50,353 nt of DNA, from assembly GCA_016180645.1 (NCBI GenBank), contig JACPAV010000047.1, positions 1 to 50,353 of the forward strand. Direction: 5' to 3'. The stretch is from Nitrospirota bacterium. GTDB taxonomy: Bacteria; JACPQY01. The notes under the pieces are model-generated. The model searched no databases. It was not told the DNA's origin and was given only the letters and a program-made list of their open reading frames with translations. The number at the start of each line of letters is the position of its first letter. Within the stretch, counting starts at the first letter, position 1. A program made the position numbers and the translations under genes. This document shows, one piece after another, positions 32,450 through 39,372 of the stretch.

Positions 32450-32707
32450 ATGGCTGAAACTCTCAAGTGCAGGATCGTGGCAACCCATGGAACGGTGTTT
32501 GAAGGGGAAGTCAGGAGCGTTCGCGCGCCGGCCCACGAGGGGGACGTCTGCATCCTGAAAGATCACATCGCCTTTGTCACGCCTCTCCGGAAGGGAACGG
32601 TCACCTTGGACACCGCCGGAGAGCCCAAGGCCTTCAACCTGGATCACGGCGTGCTCGAGGTCCTGAACAACCAGGTCACCATCATCGCCCAGGGCCTCGC
32701 GGCGTAG
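32450..32707 (+). CDS. atpC: ATP synthase epsilon-subunit-like protein, N-terminal domain only
   Basis: The 85-residue protein matches the beta-sandwich domain of F1 epsilon: LKCRIVATHGTVFEGEVRSV, APAHEGDVCILKDHIAF and DHGVLEVLNNQVTIIAQ. The C-terminal two-helix domain that inhibits ATPase activity is absent; short forms are known in some lineages. No other ATP synthase gene is in the window, and the gene sits two bases after ruvA and ahead of tat genes. It could be the genome's true epsilon subunit displaced from its operon, or a second copy. Confidence 0.82.
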   Translation: MAETLKCRIVATHGTVFEGEVRSVRAPAHEGDVCILKDHIAFVTPLRKGTVTLDTAGEPKAFNLDHGVLEVLNNQVTIIAQGLAA

Positions 32708-32761
32708 GAAAGACATGGAACGTCCCCTCGCCGTCCCATGAGCCAAGCGGAGGGAGCGTAG

Positions 32762-33067
32762 ATGTTTGGCATCGGGTTTTCCGAGCTCGTCGTCATTTTC
32801 ATCGTAGCCCTTCTCGTGTTCGGTCCCAAACGCCTGCCCGAGGTGGCCCGGAAACTTTCAAGAGGTTTGAAAGACCTCCGGGAGGCGGCGGATGACGCGC
32901 GGTCAACCATCCTCTCGGGCATGGACGACACAAAGACCCCATGGCGAATCGGCTCGTCGGCCCCGGACGCGGGCCTCACGCAAAGCCAGGCAAAACCCGC
33001 GGGCGCAGGGAGCGAGGACACTTCCGCCAAACCGAAGTCCCCCCCCCCCGCGACCCCCAAAGCGTAG
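32762..33067 (+). CDS. Twin-arginine translocase TatA/TatB-family protein
   Basis: 101 residues. MFGIGFSELVVIFIVALLVF is the short N-terminal membrane helix, followed by the GPKRLPEVARKLSRGLKDLR hinge and amphipathic helix. The FGIGFSEL and GPKRLPE forms are closer to TatB than to TatA. The rest is a Pro/Lys-rich cytoplasmic tail. With TatC just downstream it forms the receptor or pore of the Tat pathway for folded proteins. A separate TatA may lie elsewhere, or this protein may do both jobs. Confidence 0.9.
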   Translation: MFGIGFSELVVIFIVALLVFGPKRLPEVARKLSRGLKDLREAADDARSTILSGMDDTKTPWRIGSSAPDAGLTQSQAKPAGAGSEDTSAKPKSPPPATPKA

Positions 33068-33124
33068 CTCACTCCCATCGGCATCCGGTTCTTCTCCCGG
33101 GGCGAATCCTCGACCGACAAGTCG

Positions 33125-33838
33125 ATGTCGTTCCTCGACCACCTCGGGGAGCTGCGGCGCCGCCTGATCATCAGCCTCGTGGCCGTGGGCGTGGCCATGT
33201 TCGCCTCCTTCACTTTTTCGCAACAACTCTTCGACTGGCTGGCCCAACCGCTGTACAAGGCCCTTCCCCAAGCGAAAGTCGGAATCATCTTCACGGGCGT
33301 GGGCGAAGCTCTGAACACCTACGTGTGGATCTCCGTGGCCGCCGGGATCGTTCTCGTCAGCCCCATCCTGTTCTGGCAGTTCTGGGCGTTCGTCGCCCCC
33401 GGTCTCCACCGAAAAGAGAAGAAGACCCTTTTCGCGATTGCCATCGCGTCGTCAGGACTCCTTCTCGCGGGTGTGGCCTTCGCCTACTATGTGGCGTTGC
33501 CGCTCGTCCTCCGATTTTTTCTGTCGTTTGCCACCCCGCAACTCCTGGCCGCGCCGCGCATGGGCGAGTATTTGTCGTTCGTGGCGTGGTTCGCCCTGAT
33601 ATTCGGCCTTACGTTCCAAACGCCGCTGATCATGGCCCTACTGGCTTGGATCGGAATCCTCTCCCCAAAGACGCTTACGGGGAATCGCTCCTACGCCATC
33701 GTCGGGATTTTTGTTCTCGCCGCCATCGTCACGCCGCCCGATGTGGTCAGCATGATGCTGGTCGCCATACCGTTGCTCGTACTCTTTGAAATGGGAATTG
33801 TTGCGGCAAAGATGCTGTACAAGGACCACAATACCTAG
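33125..33838 (+). CDS. tatC: Sec-independent protein translocase TatC
   Basis: 237 residues with six membrane helices. SFLDHLGELRRRLIISL is the cytoplasmic N-terminal signature that binds the twin-arginine signal; AGIVLVSPILFWQFWAFVAPGL and the KEKK loop, then YYVALPLVLRFFLSF and TFQTPLIMALLAW, are typical TatC segments. ATG at 33125 gives the expected N-terminus. The gene ends the plus-strand block; after it comes a gene-free, AT-richer stretch. Confidence 0.95.
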   Translation: MSFLDHLGELRRRLIISLVAVGVAMFASFTFSQQLFDWLAQPLYKALPQAKVGIIFTGVGEALNTYVWISVAAGIVLVSPILFWQFWAFVAPGLHRKEKKTLFAIAIASSGLLLAGVAFAYYVALPLVLRFFLSFATPQLLAAPRMGEYLSFVAWFALIFGLTFQTPLIMALLAWIGILSPKTLTGNRSYAIVGIFVLAAIVTPPDVVSMMLVAIPLLVLFEMGIVAAKMLYKDHNT

Positions 33839-33916
33839 TAGTCACGCTCTACATATGGTAGTAAGGTCTTGAAATCATTTAGCAATTACAAACAAATACA
33901 TTTCTTTACAAAAGAC

Positions 33917-33944
33917 TTGACAATGTAATCCCCACCGCTATAAT
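33917..33944 (+). promoter_or_regulatory. Consensus sigma-70 promoter with no downstream protein gene
   Basis: TTGACA at 33917-33922, 16-nt spacer, TATAAT at 33939-33944. Both boxes are perfect matches. The only gene within reach downstream, folK, is on the other strand, so the promoter should drive an RNA. Confidence 0.8.
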
Positions 33945-33950
33945 GTCCAC

Positions 33951-34153
33951 TTAGGAGTTAGAAGTGGAGGAACAGGGGATTTTCAAGGGGTTTTTCAGGG
34001 CCGTTCAGGTTCCTTCGCTCCCGTCTACTCTTTCTTTCCGCCATTCGGCAATTAATCACACTCCCTAGTACCACGGGGTGGGGCTGCCCCTCCCTCCTGC
34101 TCAGGATTCTCAGCCCTCCGTCCTGCAGGAGGCCCCGCCCCTGTTTTCTTTTT
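33951..34153 (+). ncRNA. Candidate small RNA of about 200 nt
   Basis: The gap 33839-34195 (357 bases) contains no credible protein gene. It holds a perfect promoter (33917-33944), a 7-bp stem at the predicted 5' end (TCCACTT at 33946-33952 with AAGTGGA at 33962-33968) and a strong plus-strand terminator (34075-34153). Together they outline a transcript from about 33951 to 34153. I do not recognise it as 6S RNA, tmRNA, RNase P or SRP RNA. Ends are predicted, and no expression or conservation data are available here. Confidence 0.5.
34075..34153 (+). terminator. Intrinsic terminator
   Basis: GGGGTGGGG (34075-34083) pairs with CCCCGCCCC (34133-34141, one G-U pair) and CCTCCTGC (34093-34100) with GCAGGAGG (34125-34132); a T-rich run, TGTTTTCTTTTT, follows at 34142-34153. 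The T run is on the plus strand, so it serves the small RNA and perhaps the tatC transcript rather than folK. Confidence 0.7.
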
Positions 34154-34195
34154 CCGGGAAAAGAAGGGTCTGCCGGGCGATTTCGAGGCGAAAAT

Positions 34196-34666
34196 CTACA
34201 GTTCTTGGAGGAATTCGGCGTACGGACGTCCGGTGACCGGGTCCCTGAGCCGCGGAGCGAGGGCGTAGAGCGGCTCCAGAACGAACCGCCGGCCCCGCAT
34301 GCGCGGGTGGGGGATCTCCAGTCCTGGTTGACTCAAAGTCATACCCGCGTACCACAACAAATCCAGATCGAGAAGGCGGGCCGGAGAGAGCGGTTCCGTA
34401 CGAACCGATGGCCGGATTCTCCCGAACAGTTTTTCAATATTCATCAGGCCGGCCATCAGACTCATCGGAGGCTGAAAGGTCTGGATCTCCGCCACGCCGT
34501 TCAGGAACGGCCCACCCTCGGCCTCTACGGGCGCGGTCTCAATCGTGGGGCTGCGCCGAACAAGCCGCGTCCCCGGAAACCGGTTCAGCTCCTTGCACGC
34601 CCGATCCAGCGTGGCTTCCCGGTCGCCCTGGTTCGATCCAAGGCCGATGAAGGCGGTTGCCAGCAC
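34196..34666 (-). CDS. folK: 2-amino-4-hydroxy-6-hydroxymethyldihydropteridine pyrophosphokinase
   Basis: FolK transfers pyrophosphate from ATP to the pterin alcohol in folate synthesis. At 156 residues it has the normal single-domain length. FIGLGSNQGDREATL is the start motif, PVEAEGGPFLNGVAEI lines the pterin site, and LLDLDLLWYAG and PHPRMRGRRFVLEPL carry the metal-binding Asp pair and the ATP-binding arginines. It is last in the minus-strand set after the dap genes, separated from dapL by a short palindromic repeat. Confidence 0.93.
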   Translation of the reverse strand: MLATAFIGLGSNQGDREATLDRACKELNRFPGTRLVRRSPTIETAPVEAEGGPFLNGVAEIQTFQPPMSLMAGLMNIEKLFGRIRPSVRTEPLSPARLLDLDLLWYAGMTLSQPGLEIPHPRMRGRRFVLEPLYALAPRLRDPVTGRPYAEFLQEL

Positions 34667-34683
34667 GACCGCTAGATCTCAAA

Positions 34684-34705
34684 TTTCAAACTTGAAATCT
34701 CAAAT
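34684..34705. repeat. Degenerate copy of the TTTCAAATTTGAAAT palindrome
   Basis: 21 of 22 bases match 42099-42120. It lies between folK and dapL, and the stop codon of dapL (34700-34702) is inside it. Confidence 0.7.
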
Positions 34706-35932
34706 TCTGCGGAGGCGATCCATGGCTTCACGCAAGCGCCTCGCATCCTGCGTAATCGTCACCCGGAAGTAGCCTTCCCCATACCGGCCAAAACCGACTC
34801 CCGGCGTCACGACCACCCCCGTCTTCTCCAGAACCCGGCCGGCGAAATCCATCGACCTTTCGCCCTTGGGAACATGCGCCCACACGTAGAACGTCCCATC
34901 GGTCGGGCAAAACTCGATCCCCGCGGCGCGCAACCCTTCTTGAACCACCCGCAGGCGGTCTGCGTATACTCCGGCCATCGATCGCACGTGCTCCGGCGCC
35001 ACCCTGAGCGCCTCGATGCCCGCCTCCTGAACCGCCTGAAAGATCCCGGAGTCGATGTTCGTTTTCACCTTGCCCAGCGCCCCCACCAACTCGGGGTTCC
35101 CCACGGCAAAGCCGATCCGCCATCCGGTCATGTTGCAGGTCTTCGACAGAGAGTGGAATTCGATGCCGACCTCCCTCGCCCCTTTGGCTTGGAGGAAGCT
35201 GACCGGTCGGGACGAGCCCGAGAAGGAGACTTCCGTGTAGGCAGCATCATGACACACGATCACGTTTCGCTTTCGGGCCCAGCGGGCTACATTCTCTAAG
35301 AATTCCAGAGAGGCGCCGGCGCCGGTGGGATTGTTCGGGTAGTTGAGAAAGAGGAGGCGGCAGCGCGCGGGCAGGGTTCGGTCCAGGGCTTTCAAATCGG
35401 GCAGGAATCGGTTCTTCTCCAGAAGGGGAACGAGGATCGGCTTCCCACCCGCAAAGAGGATGGATGTCCGGTAGACGGGGTAGCCCGGGTCGGGCACGAG
35501 GCCCGCATCGCCCGGATTGATGAACGCCAGAGGCGCGTGCGCGATGCCCTCCTTGGATCCGATGAGCGAAACGACCTCCTCCTCGGGATCGAGCGTCACG
35601 CTGAATCGTTCGGCGTACCAGTCGGCGGCAGCCTGCCGGAAAGATGGAAGCCCTTTGTAACTAGGGTAGCGGTGATTCTCAGGTTTTCTCGCCCCCCGGA
35701 TCAGGGCGGCGATCACCGATTCCGGCGTCGGCAGGTCCGGATCGCCCACGCCTAGGTCGATGACGTCGATCCCGCGCTCACTCACCGCCCGCTTCCGCCG
35801 ATCCAGCTCCGCAAACAGATAGGGCGGCAATTCAAGAATCCGTCTCGCGACCCTCGAAACGGGAAGGCCGACTTGCGCCTTCTGTCTTGCACCTTGCGCC
35901 CTGCGTCCTGCGCCCTGCGTCCTCTTCTTCAT
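34700..35932 (-). CDS. dapL: LL-diaminopimelate aminotransferase
   Basis: DapL converts tetrahydrodipicolinate to LL-diaminopimelate in one step, replacing the acylated route. The core starts at ILELPPYLFAELDRRKR and has DLGVGDPDLPTP, NYPNNPTGA, and FHSLSKTCNMTGWRIGF with the PLP lysine. The adjacent dapB, dapA and dapF, with no dapD/C/E in view, support the assignment. The first 20 residues, including QGAGRRAQGARQKAQ, come from a tandem 7-bp repeat; no start codon exists between the repeat and the core, so ATG 35932, overlapping dapB by four bases, must be used. 410 residues in all. Confidence 0.92.
   Translation of the reverse strand: MKKRTQGAGRRAQGARQKAQVGLPVSRVARRILELPPYLFAELDRRKRAVSERGIDVIDLGVGDPDLPTPESVIAALIRGARKPENHRYPSYKGLPSFRQAAADWYAERFSVTLDPEEEVVSLIGSKEGIAHAPLAFINPGDAGLVPDPGYPVYRTSILFAGGKPILVPLLEKNRFLPDLKALDRTLPARCRLLFLNYPNNPTGAGASLEFLENVARWARKRNVIVCHDAAYTEVSFSGSSRPVSFLQAKGAREVGIEFHSLSKTCNMTGWRIGFAVGNPELVGALGKVKTNIDSGIFQAVQEAGIEALRVAPEHVRSMAGVYADRLRVVQEGLRAAGIEFCPTDGTFYVWAHVPKGERSMDFAGRVLEKTGVVVTPGVGFGRYGEGYFRVTITQDARRLREAMDRLRRI
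35886..35923. repeat. Tandem 7-bp repeat in the dapL 5' end
   Basis: Five units of consensus CYTGCRY on the plus strand: CTTGCAC, CTTGCGC, CCTGCGT, CCTGCGC, CCTGCGT, with a partial sixth. It is translated on the minus strand as the Gln/Ala/Arg-rich N-terminus of DapL. Confidence 0.85.
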
Positions 35933-36732
35933 TTCAACCCCAACACGTCGGCCATTTCATAGAGGCCCGGTTTCCTCGCGGCCATCCACTCCGCCGCCCG
36001 CAAGGCGCCGTGCGCAAAAACGTCACGCGAATGGGCCCGGTGCGTGATCTCGATGCTTTCGCCGGGACCGGAGAATAGGACCGTATGATCGCCCACCACA
36101 TCGCCTGCCCGGAGCGATTGAACGCCGATTTCGCCTTCGCGGCGCGCTCCGATCTGACCGTGACGTTCAAAACGCGCAACCTTTTCGAAAGCCACACCCC
36201 GCGACTCGGCGATGGCTTCCCCCAGTCTCAAGGCGGTCCCGCTCGGAGCATCCACTTTGTGTCGATGATGGGTTTCCACGATCTCCGCGTCATACCCTGC
36301 CAGCCGTATCGCCGCATCGGCCGCAAGCTTGAACATGACGTTCACGCCCGCACTCATGTTCGGGGCGAGGAGAATGGGGATCGCCCGCGCGTAGGTTTGA
36401 AGTTCTCGCCGCTGCGGCCCATCGATCCCCGTCGTCCCGATGACGATGGGCGTCTTTCGGGTCCGACACAGCCGTGCGTGGTTCACCGCCGAATCCGGCC
36501 GGGTGAAATCGACGACGACGGCCGCCGGACCAAGAACGGACCCGAGGTCGGCCGACAGCGCAAGGCCCGTGGTCGGGACACCGGCGAGGGCGCCGATGTC
36601 CTTGCCGGCGTCCGGGTGTCCCTTGCGCTCGACGGCACCGACGACTCGAAAGCGCTTGGGGTCCTGGAGCGCCAAGGCAAGAATTCGCCGCCCCATTTTC
36701 CCTGCGGCGCCGCACACGATAAGTCGGATCAT
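35929..36732 (-). CDS. dapB: 4-hydroxy-tetrahydrodipicolinate reductase
   Basis: DapB reduces the DapA product with NAD(P)H. The 267-residue protein has GAAGKMGRRIL at its nucleotide-binding start, VVVDFTRPDSAVNH, GTTGIDGPQ, and ETHHRHKVDAPSGTAL, the catalytic His/Lys segment that defines the family. The C-terminus EWMAARKPGLYEMADVLGL is standard. It overlaps dapL by four bases and follows dapA after 24 bases, forming the order dapF-dapA-dapB-dapL-folK. Confidence 0.96.
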   Translation of the reverse strand: MIRLIVCGAAGKMGRRILALALQDPKRFRVVGAVERKGHPDAGKDIGALAGVPTTGLALSADLGSVLGPAAVVVDFTRPDSAVNHARLCRTRKTPIVIGTTGIDGPQRRELQTYARAIPILLAPNMSAGVNVMFKLAADAAIRLAGYDAEIVETHHRHKVDAPSGTALRLGEAIAESRGVAFEKVARFERHGQIGARREGEIGVQSLRAGDVVGDHTVLFSGPGESIEITHRAHSRDVFAHGALRAAEWMAARKPGLYEMADVLGLK

Positions 36733-36756
36733 GGAATGCCGGGAACCCCGCGAAAA

Positions 36757-37680
36757 TCAGCCGCTCTTGGCGCGACCCCTGCGAAGGATCTTCAGATCCT
36801 CCATCACCCGTCGCAACCGCTCGCGGCGCGCGGCGGACATCGGTGTCATCGGCAGACGAAGCTCGGGGGGAATAAGACCCATCATAGCAAGCGCCGCTTT
36901 TCCTCCGATGGGATTGGTCTCGGCAAACAGGGCATCGCACAGCGGAGCCAGCCGGTAGTGGGCGTGCCGGGCCACTTCGATCTGGCCCGTGTGCACGTTC
37001 CGGCACATGGCGGACACTTCGTCCGGCACAATGTTGCTCAGAACCGATATCGTCCCCACCGCCCCGAGGCAAAAGAGCGGGAAATTGATGGGATCTTCGC
37101 CCGAAAGCACGATGAAATCCTGCCCACACAACGCAAGAATGTCCGACGTCTGCTTGATGTTTCCCGAGGCCTCTTTGATCCCGATGACGTTTTTGTTCTC
37201 CGCAATCCGCGCCACGGTTTCGGGAAGCATGTTCAGACCGGTCCGGCCCGGAATGTTGTACAGAATGATCGGAATGGAAACCGCTTCGCAGAGCGCCTTG
37301 TAGTGCCGCACGAGCCCTTCCTGGGTCGGCTTGTTGTAGTAGGGCGTGACGACGAGCGCCGCATCCGCCTTGACGCGCTCGGCAAACTTGGTCAGCCGGA
37401 TGGCTTCGTGCGTGGAGTTGGCTCCGGTCCCCGCGATGATGGGAACACGGCCGGCGTTGATTTCGATGGCCAGCTCCACGATGTGCTCATGCTCCTCGTA
37501 CGTTAGCGTGGCGGACTCACCGGTGGTTCCCGCCGGAACGAATCCATCGATTCCTTTCCCGATCTGGAATTCCAGAAGATTGCGGAAGGCCTTGCGGTCG
37601 ATCTTCCCGCCCGAAAACGGCGTCACAAGGGCGCTGAGCGCGCCGCGAATACGTTGCCCCGAATGTCTCACCGCAGTCAT
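36757..37680 (-). CDS. dapA: 4-hydroxy-tetrahydrodipicolinate synthase
   Basis: DapA condenses pyruvate with aspartate semialdehyde. The start is ATG 37680 (MTAVRHSGQRIRGALSALVT), four bases after the dapF stop, giving 307 residues; the frame's upstream extension is read-through of dapF sequence. VPAGTTGESATLTYEEH binds pyruvate, YNIPGRTGLNM contains the catalytic Tyr, and VIGIKEASGNI the Schiff-base lysine. Typical class I aldolase fold. Confidence 0.96.
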   Translation of the reverse strand: MTAVRHSGQRIRGALSALVTPFSGGKIDRKAFRNLLEFQIGKGIDGFVPAGTTGESATLTYEEHEHIVELAIEINAGRVPIIAGTGANSTHEAIRLTKFAERVKADAALVVTPYYNKPTQEGLVRHYKALCEAVSIPIILYNIPGRTGLNMLPETVARIAENKNVIGIKEASGNIKQTSDILALCGQDFIVLSGEDPINFPLFCLGAVGTISVLSNIVPDEVSAMCRNVHTGQIEVARHAHYRLAPLCDALFAETNPIGGKAALAMMGLIPPELRLPMTPMSAARRERLRRVMEDLKILRRGRAKSG

Positions 37681-37684
37681 GTCC

Positions 37685-38581
37685 TCATACTTCGATCCGG
37701 CGTGATGCCGATCGCACTCTCGACCTTTTCGGCGGGCAGGACGCCCGCGATAGCGGGGAGAGTGGGATTCGACCGGCAAAAACCTCCTCCGCCGGCCCCG
37801 TCATGTATACCCGATTCGATCGTGCATCCCACCGCACCCTCAAGGTTCCACCGGGGAGAACGATTTCGCAATCCCTGGACGTCTTGCCATTCAACACGCC
37901 GGCCACCACCGTGGCGCACGCGCCGGTACCGCAAGACAGCGTTCGTCCGGCACCCCGTTCCCAAACACCCACCTGGAGCCGGTTCGGCCGCTTCACGTCG
38001 ACAAATTCCACGTTTGTCCGCTTCGGGAAAAACGGATGGCGTTCAAGCAAAGGTCCGTACTGCTCGACGAGATCGACGCCATTGGATTTCCCGAAGATTA
38101 CGCAGTGGGGGTTCCCCATCGATACGCAGGTGACGCGGAATTCGCGGTCCTCCACCTTGAGCGGCCGGTTCACCACGCGACCCCGCGCCCGCGTGGGGAT
38201 TCTCTCCCCGTCCAATACGGGTTCGCCCATTTCCACCTCCACGAGACTGCCCGCGCGTTGCAAACGAGCGATCCCGGCGCCCGTTTCGACCGAGAGCACC
38301 TTCTTCTTCGACAGTCCCCGCGTCCACACATACCGGGCAAGGCACCGAATACCGTTGCCGCACTGCTCCACTTCGCTGCCGTCAGCGTTGAAAATGCGCA
38401 TGCGGAAATCCGCCTTGGAGGATCGCTCCAAGAGAAGCATCTGATCCGCCCCGACACCGAACCGGCGGTCGCACAATTCCCCCGCTAGTTTGGAAAGATG
38501 GGGGAGTTTGTGCTCACGGGCGTCGAAGAAGACGAAATCGTTTCCCGTCCCCTGCATTTTCAGGAAATCAAGCGTGCCCAT
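37685..38581 (-). CDS. dapF: Diaminopimelate epimerase
   Basis: DapF converts LL- to meso-diaminopimelate for lysine and peptidoglycan. Both catalytic cysteines are present: EQCGNGIRCLAR and LSCGTGACATVV. LDFLKMQGTGNDFVFFDAR is the family start, and DFRMRIFNADGSE precedes the first cysteine. At 298 residues it is slightly longer than usual, because of a basic tail (about residues 270-298) of unclear value. First gene of the dap-folK minus-strand unit, divergent from uppS. Confidence 0.95.
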   Translation of the reverse strand: MGTLDFLKMQGTGNDFVFFDAREHKLPHLSKLAGELCDRRFGVGADQMLLLERSSKADFRMRIFNADGSEVEQCGNGIRCLARYVWTRGLSKKKVLSVETGAGIARLQRAGSLVEVEMGEPVLDGERIPTRARGRVVNRPLKVEDREFRVTCVSMGNPHCVIFGKSNGVDLVEQYGPLLERHPFFPKRTNVEFVDVKRPNRLQVGVWERGAGRTLSCGTGACATVVAGVLNGKTSRDCEIVLPGGTLRVRWDARSNRVYMTGPAEEVFAGRIPLSPLSRASCPPKRSRVRSASRRIEV

Positions 38582-38613
38582 GATCCTTTACGATTAGCGC
38601 CGGGGACCCGAAA

Positions 38614-38643
38614 TTGCAAGAGGACCACCCTTTACTCTATAAT
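38614..38643 (+). promoter_or_regulatory. Promoter for uppS
   Basis: TTGCAA at 38614-38619, 18-nt spacer, TATAAT at 38638-38643. The ATG is only six bases after the -10 box, pointing to a leaderless message. Confidence 0.7.
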
Positions 38644-38649
38644 CGATCG

Positions 38650-39372
38650 ATGCCCCGGAAATCGCTGCCACGGCATGTGGCTATTATTATGGACGGAAAC
38701 GGTCGGTGGGCACAGTCCCGGAAACTCGACCGCGTGGAAGGTCATCGGGAGGGGGCTCGATCCGTACGGGCGATTGTTGAAACCGCCCGAAGGCTTGGCG
38801 TGCGATATCTGACCCTCTACGCCTTCTCCACCGAGAACTGGGGAAGGCCGACGGCCGAGGTGCGGTCTTTGATGGAATTGTTGGGAGAATATCTGGAAGA
38901 CGAATTGAAAGAGATGATGGATCAGCAGATCCGGTTGCGGGCGATTGGAAGCCTGGATCAACTGCCGGGCCCGACGCGGGAGAAGTTGGAAAAGACGATG
39001 CGCGCGACCCGAAGGAATCGAAGAATGGATCTGATTCTCGCCCTCAGCTACGGCGGGCGACAGGAAATCCTGGATGCCGTCAACTCGGCGGTCCGCGCGC
39101 GCAACGGCAACGCCGGGAAAAGTTCCATCACCGAGGCCGGCCTCCGGCGCCACTTCTACGCGCCGGACGTTCCGGATCCGGACCTCGTCATCCGCACCAG
39201 CGGCGAGCTTCGCCTCTCGAACTTCCTGCTCTGGCAATCCGCCTATTCGGAGCTCTATGTAACCGAGACCTTGTGGCCGGACTTCCGGGAAAAAGAATTC
39301 AAGGGCGCCCTGCGGGCCTACGAGAAACGCGAACGCCGATTCGGGTTGACGCGCGAACAGGTAACAGCGTGA
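38650..39372 (+). CDS. uppS: Undecaprenyl diphosphate synthase (cis-prenyltransferase)
   Basis: UppS makes C55-PP, the lipid carrier for peptidoglycan and for the surface glycans encoded around it. 240 residues. HVAIIMDGNGRWAQ holds the catalytic Asp and the DGNGRW motif, TLYAFSTENWGRP and ALSYGGRQEILDA follow, and RTSGELRLSNFLLWQSAYSE is the C-terminal signature. The start is taken at ATG 38650; an earlier TTG at 38614 lies within the promoter. dxr overlaps its stop (GTGA). Confidence 0.95.
   Translation: MPRKSLPRHVAIIMDGNGRWAQSRKLDRVEGHREGARSVRAIVETARRLGVRYLTLYAFSTENWGRPTAEVRSLMELLGEYLEDELKEMMDQQIRLRAIGSLDQLPGPTREKLEKTMRATRRNRRMDLILALSYGGRQEILDAVNSAVRARNGNAGKSSITEAGLRRHFYAPDVPDPDLVIRTSGELRLSNFLLWQSAYSELYVTETLWPDFREKEFKGALRAYEKRERRFGLTREQVTA

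Noticed and set aside
33839-34195. 6S RNA, tmRNA, RNase P or SRP RNA in the gene-free stretch
   Set aside because: I did not find their conserved cores (for example the GGAAGCAGC-type SRP loop or a 3' CCA end), so it is left as an unnamed candidate RNA.
35886-35923. Short direct repeats considered as a CRISPR array
   Set aside because: Units are 7 bp and contiguous with no spacers; no cas genes are in the window.
36085-37506. 473-residue open frame on the plus strand
   Set aside because: Antisense to dapB and dapA, which are unambiguous.
38591-38619. A shared palindromic TTGCAA -35 box serving both uppS and dapF
   Set aside because: The plus-strand promoter is good, but the matching -10 for dapF (TAATCG) is poor, so I list only the uppS promoter.
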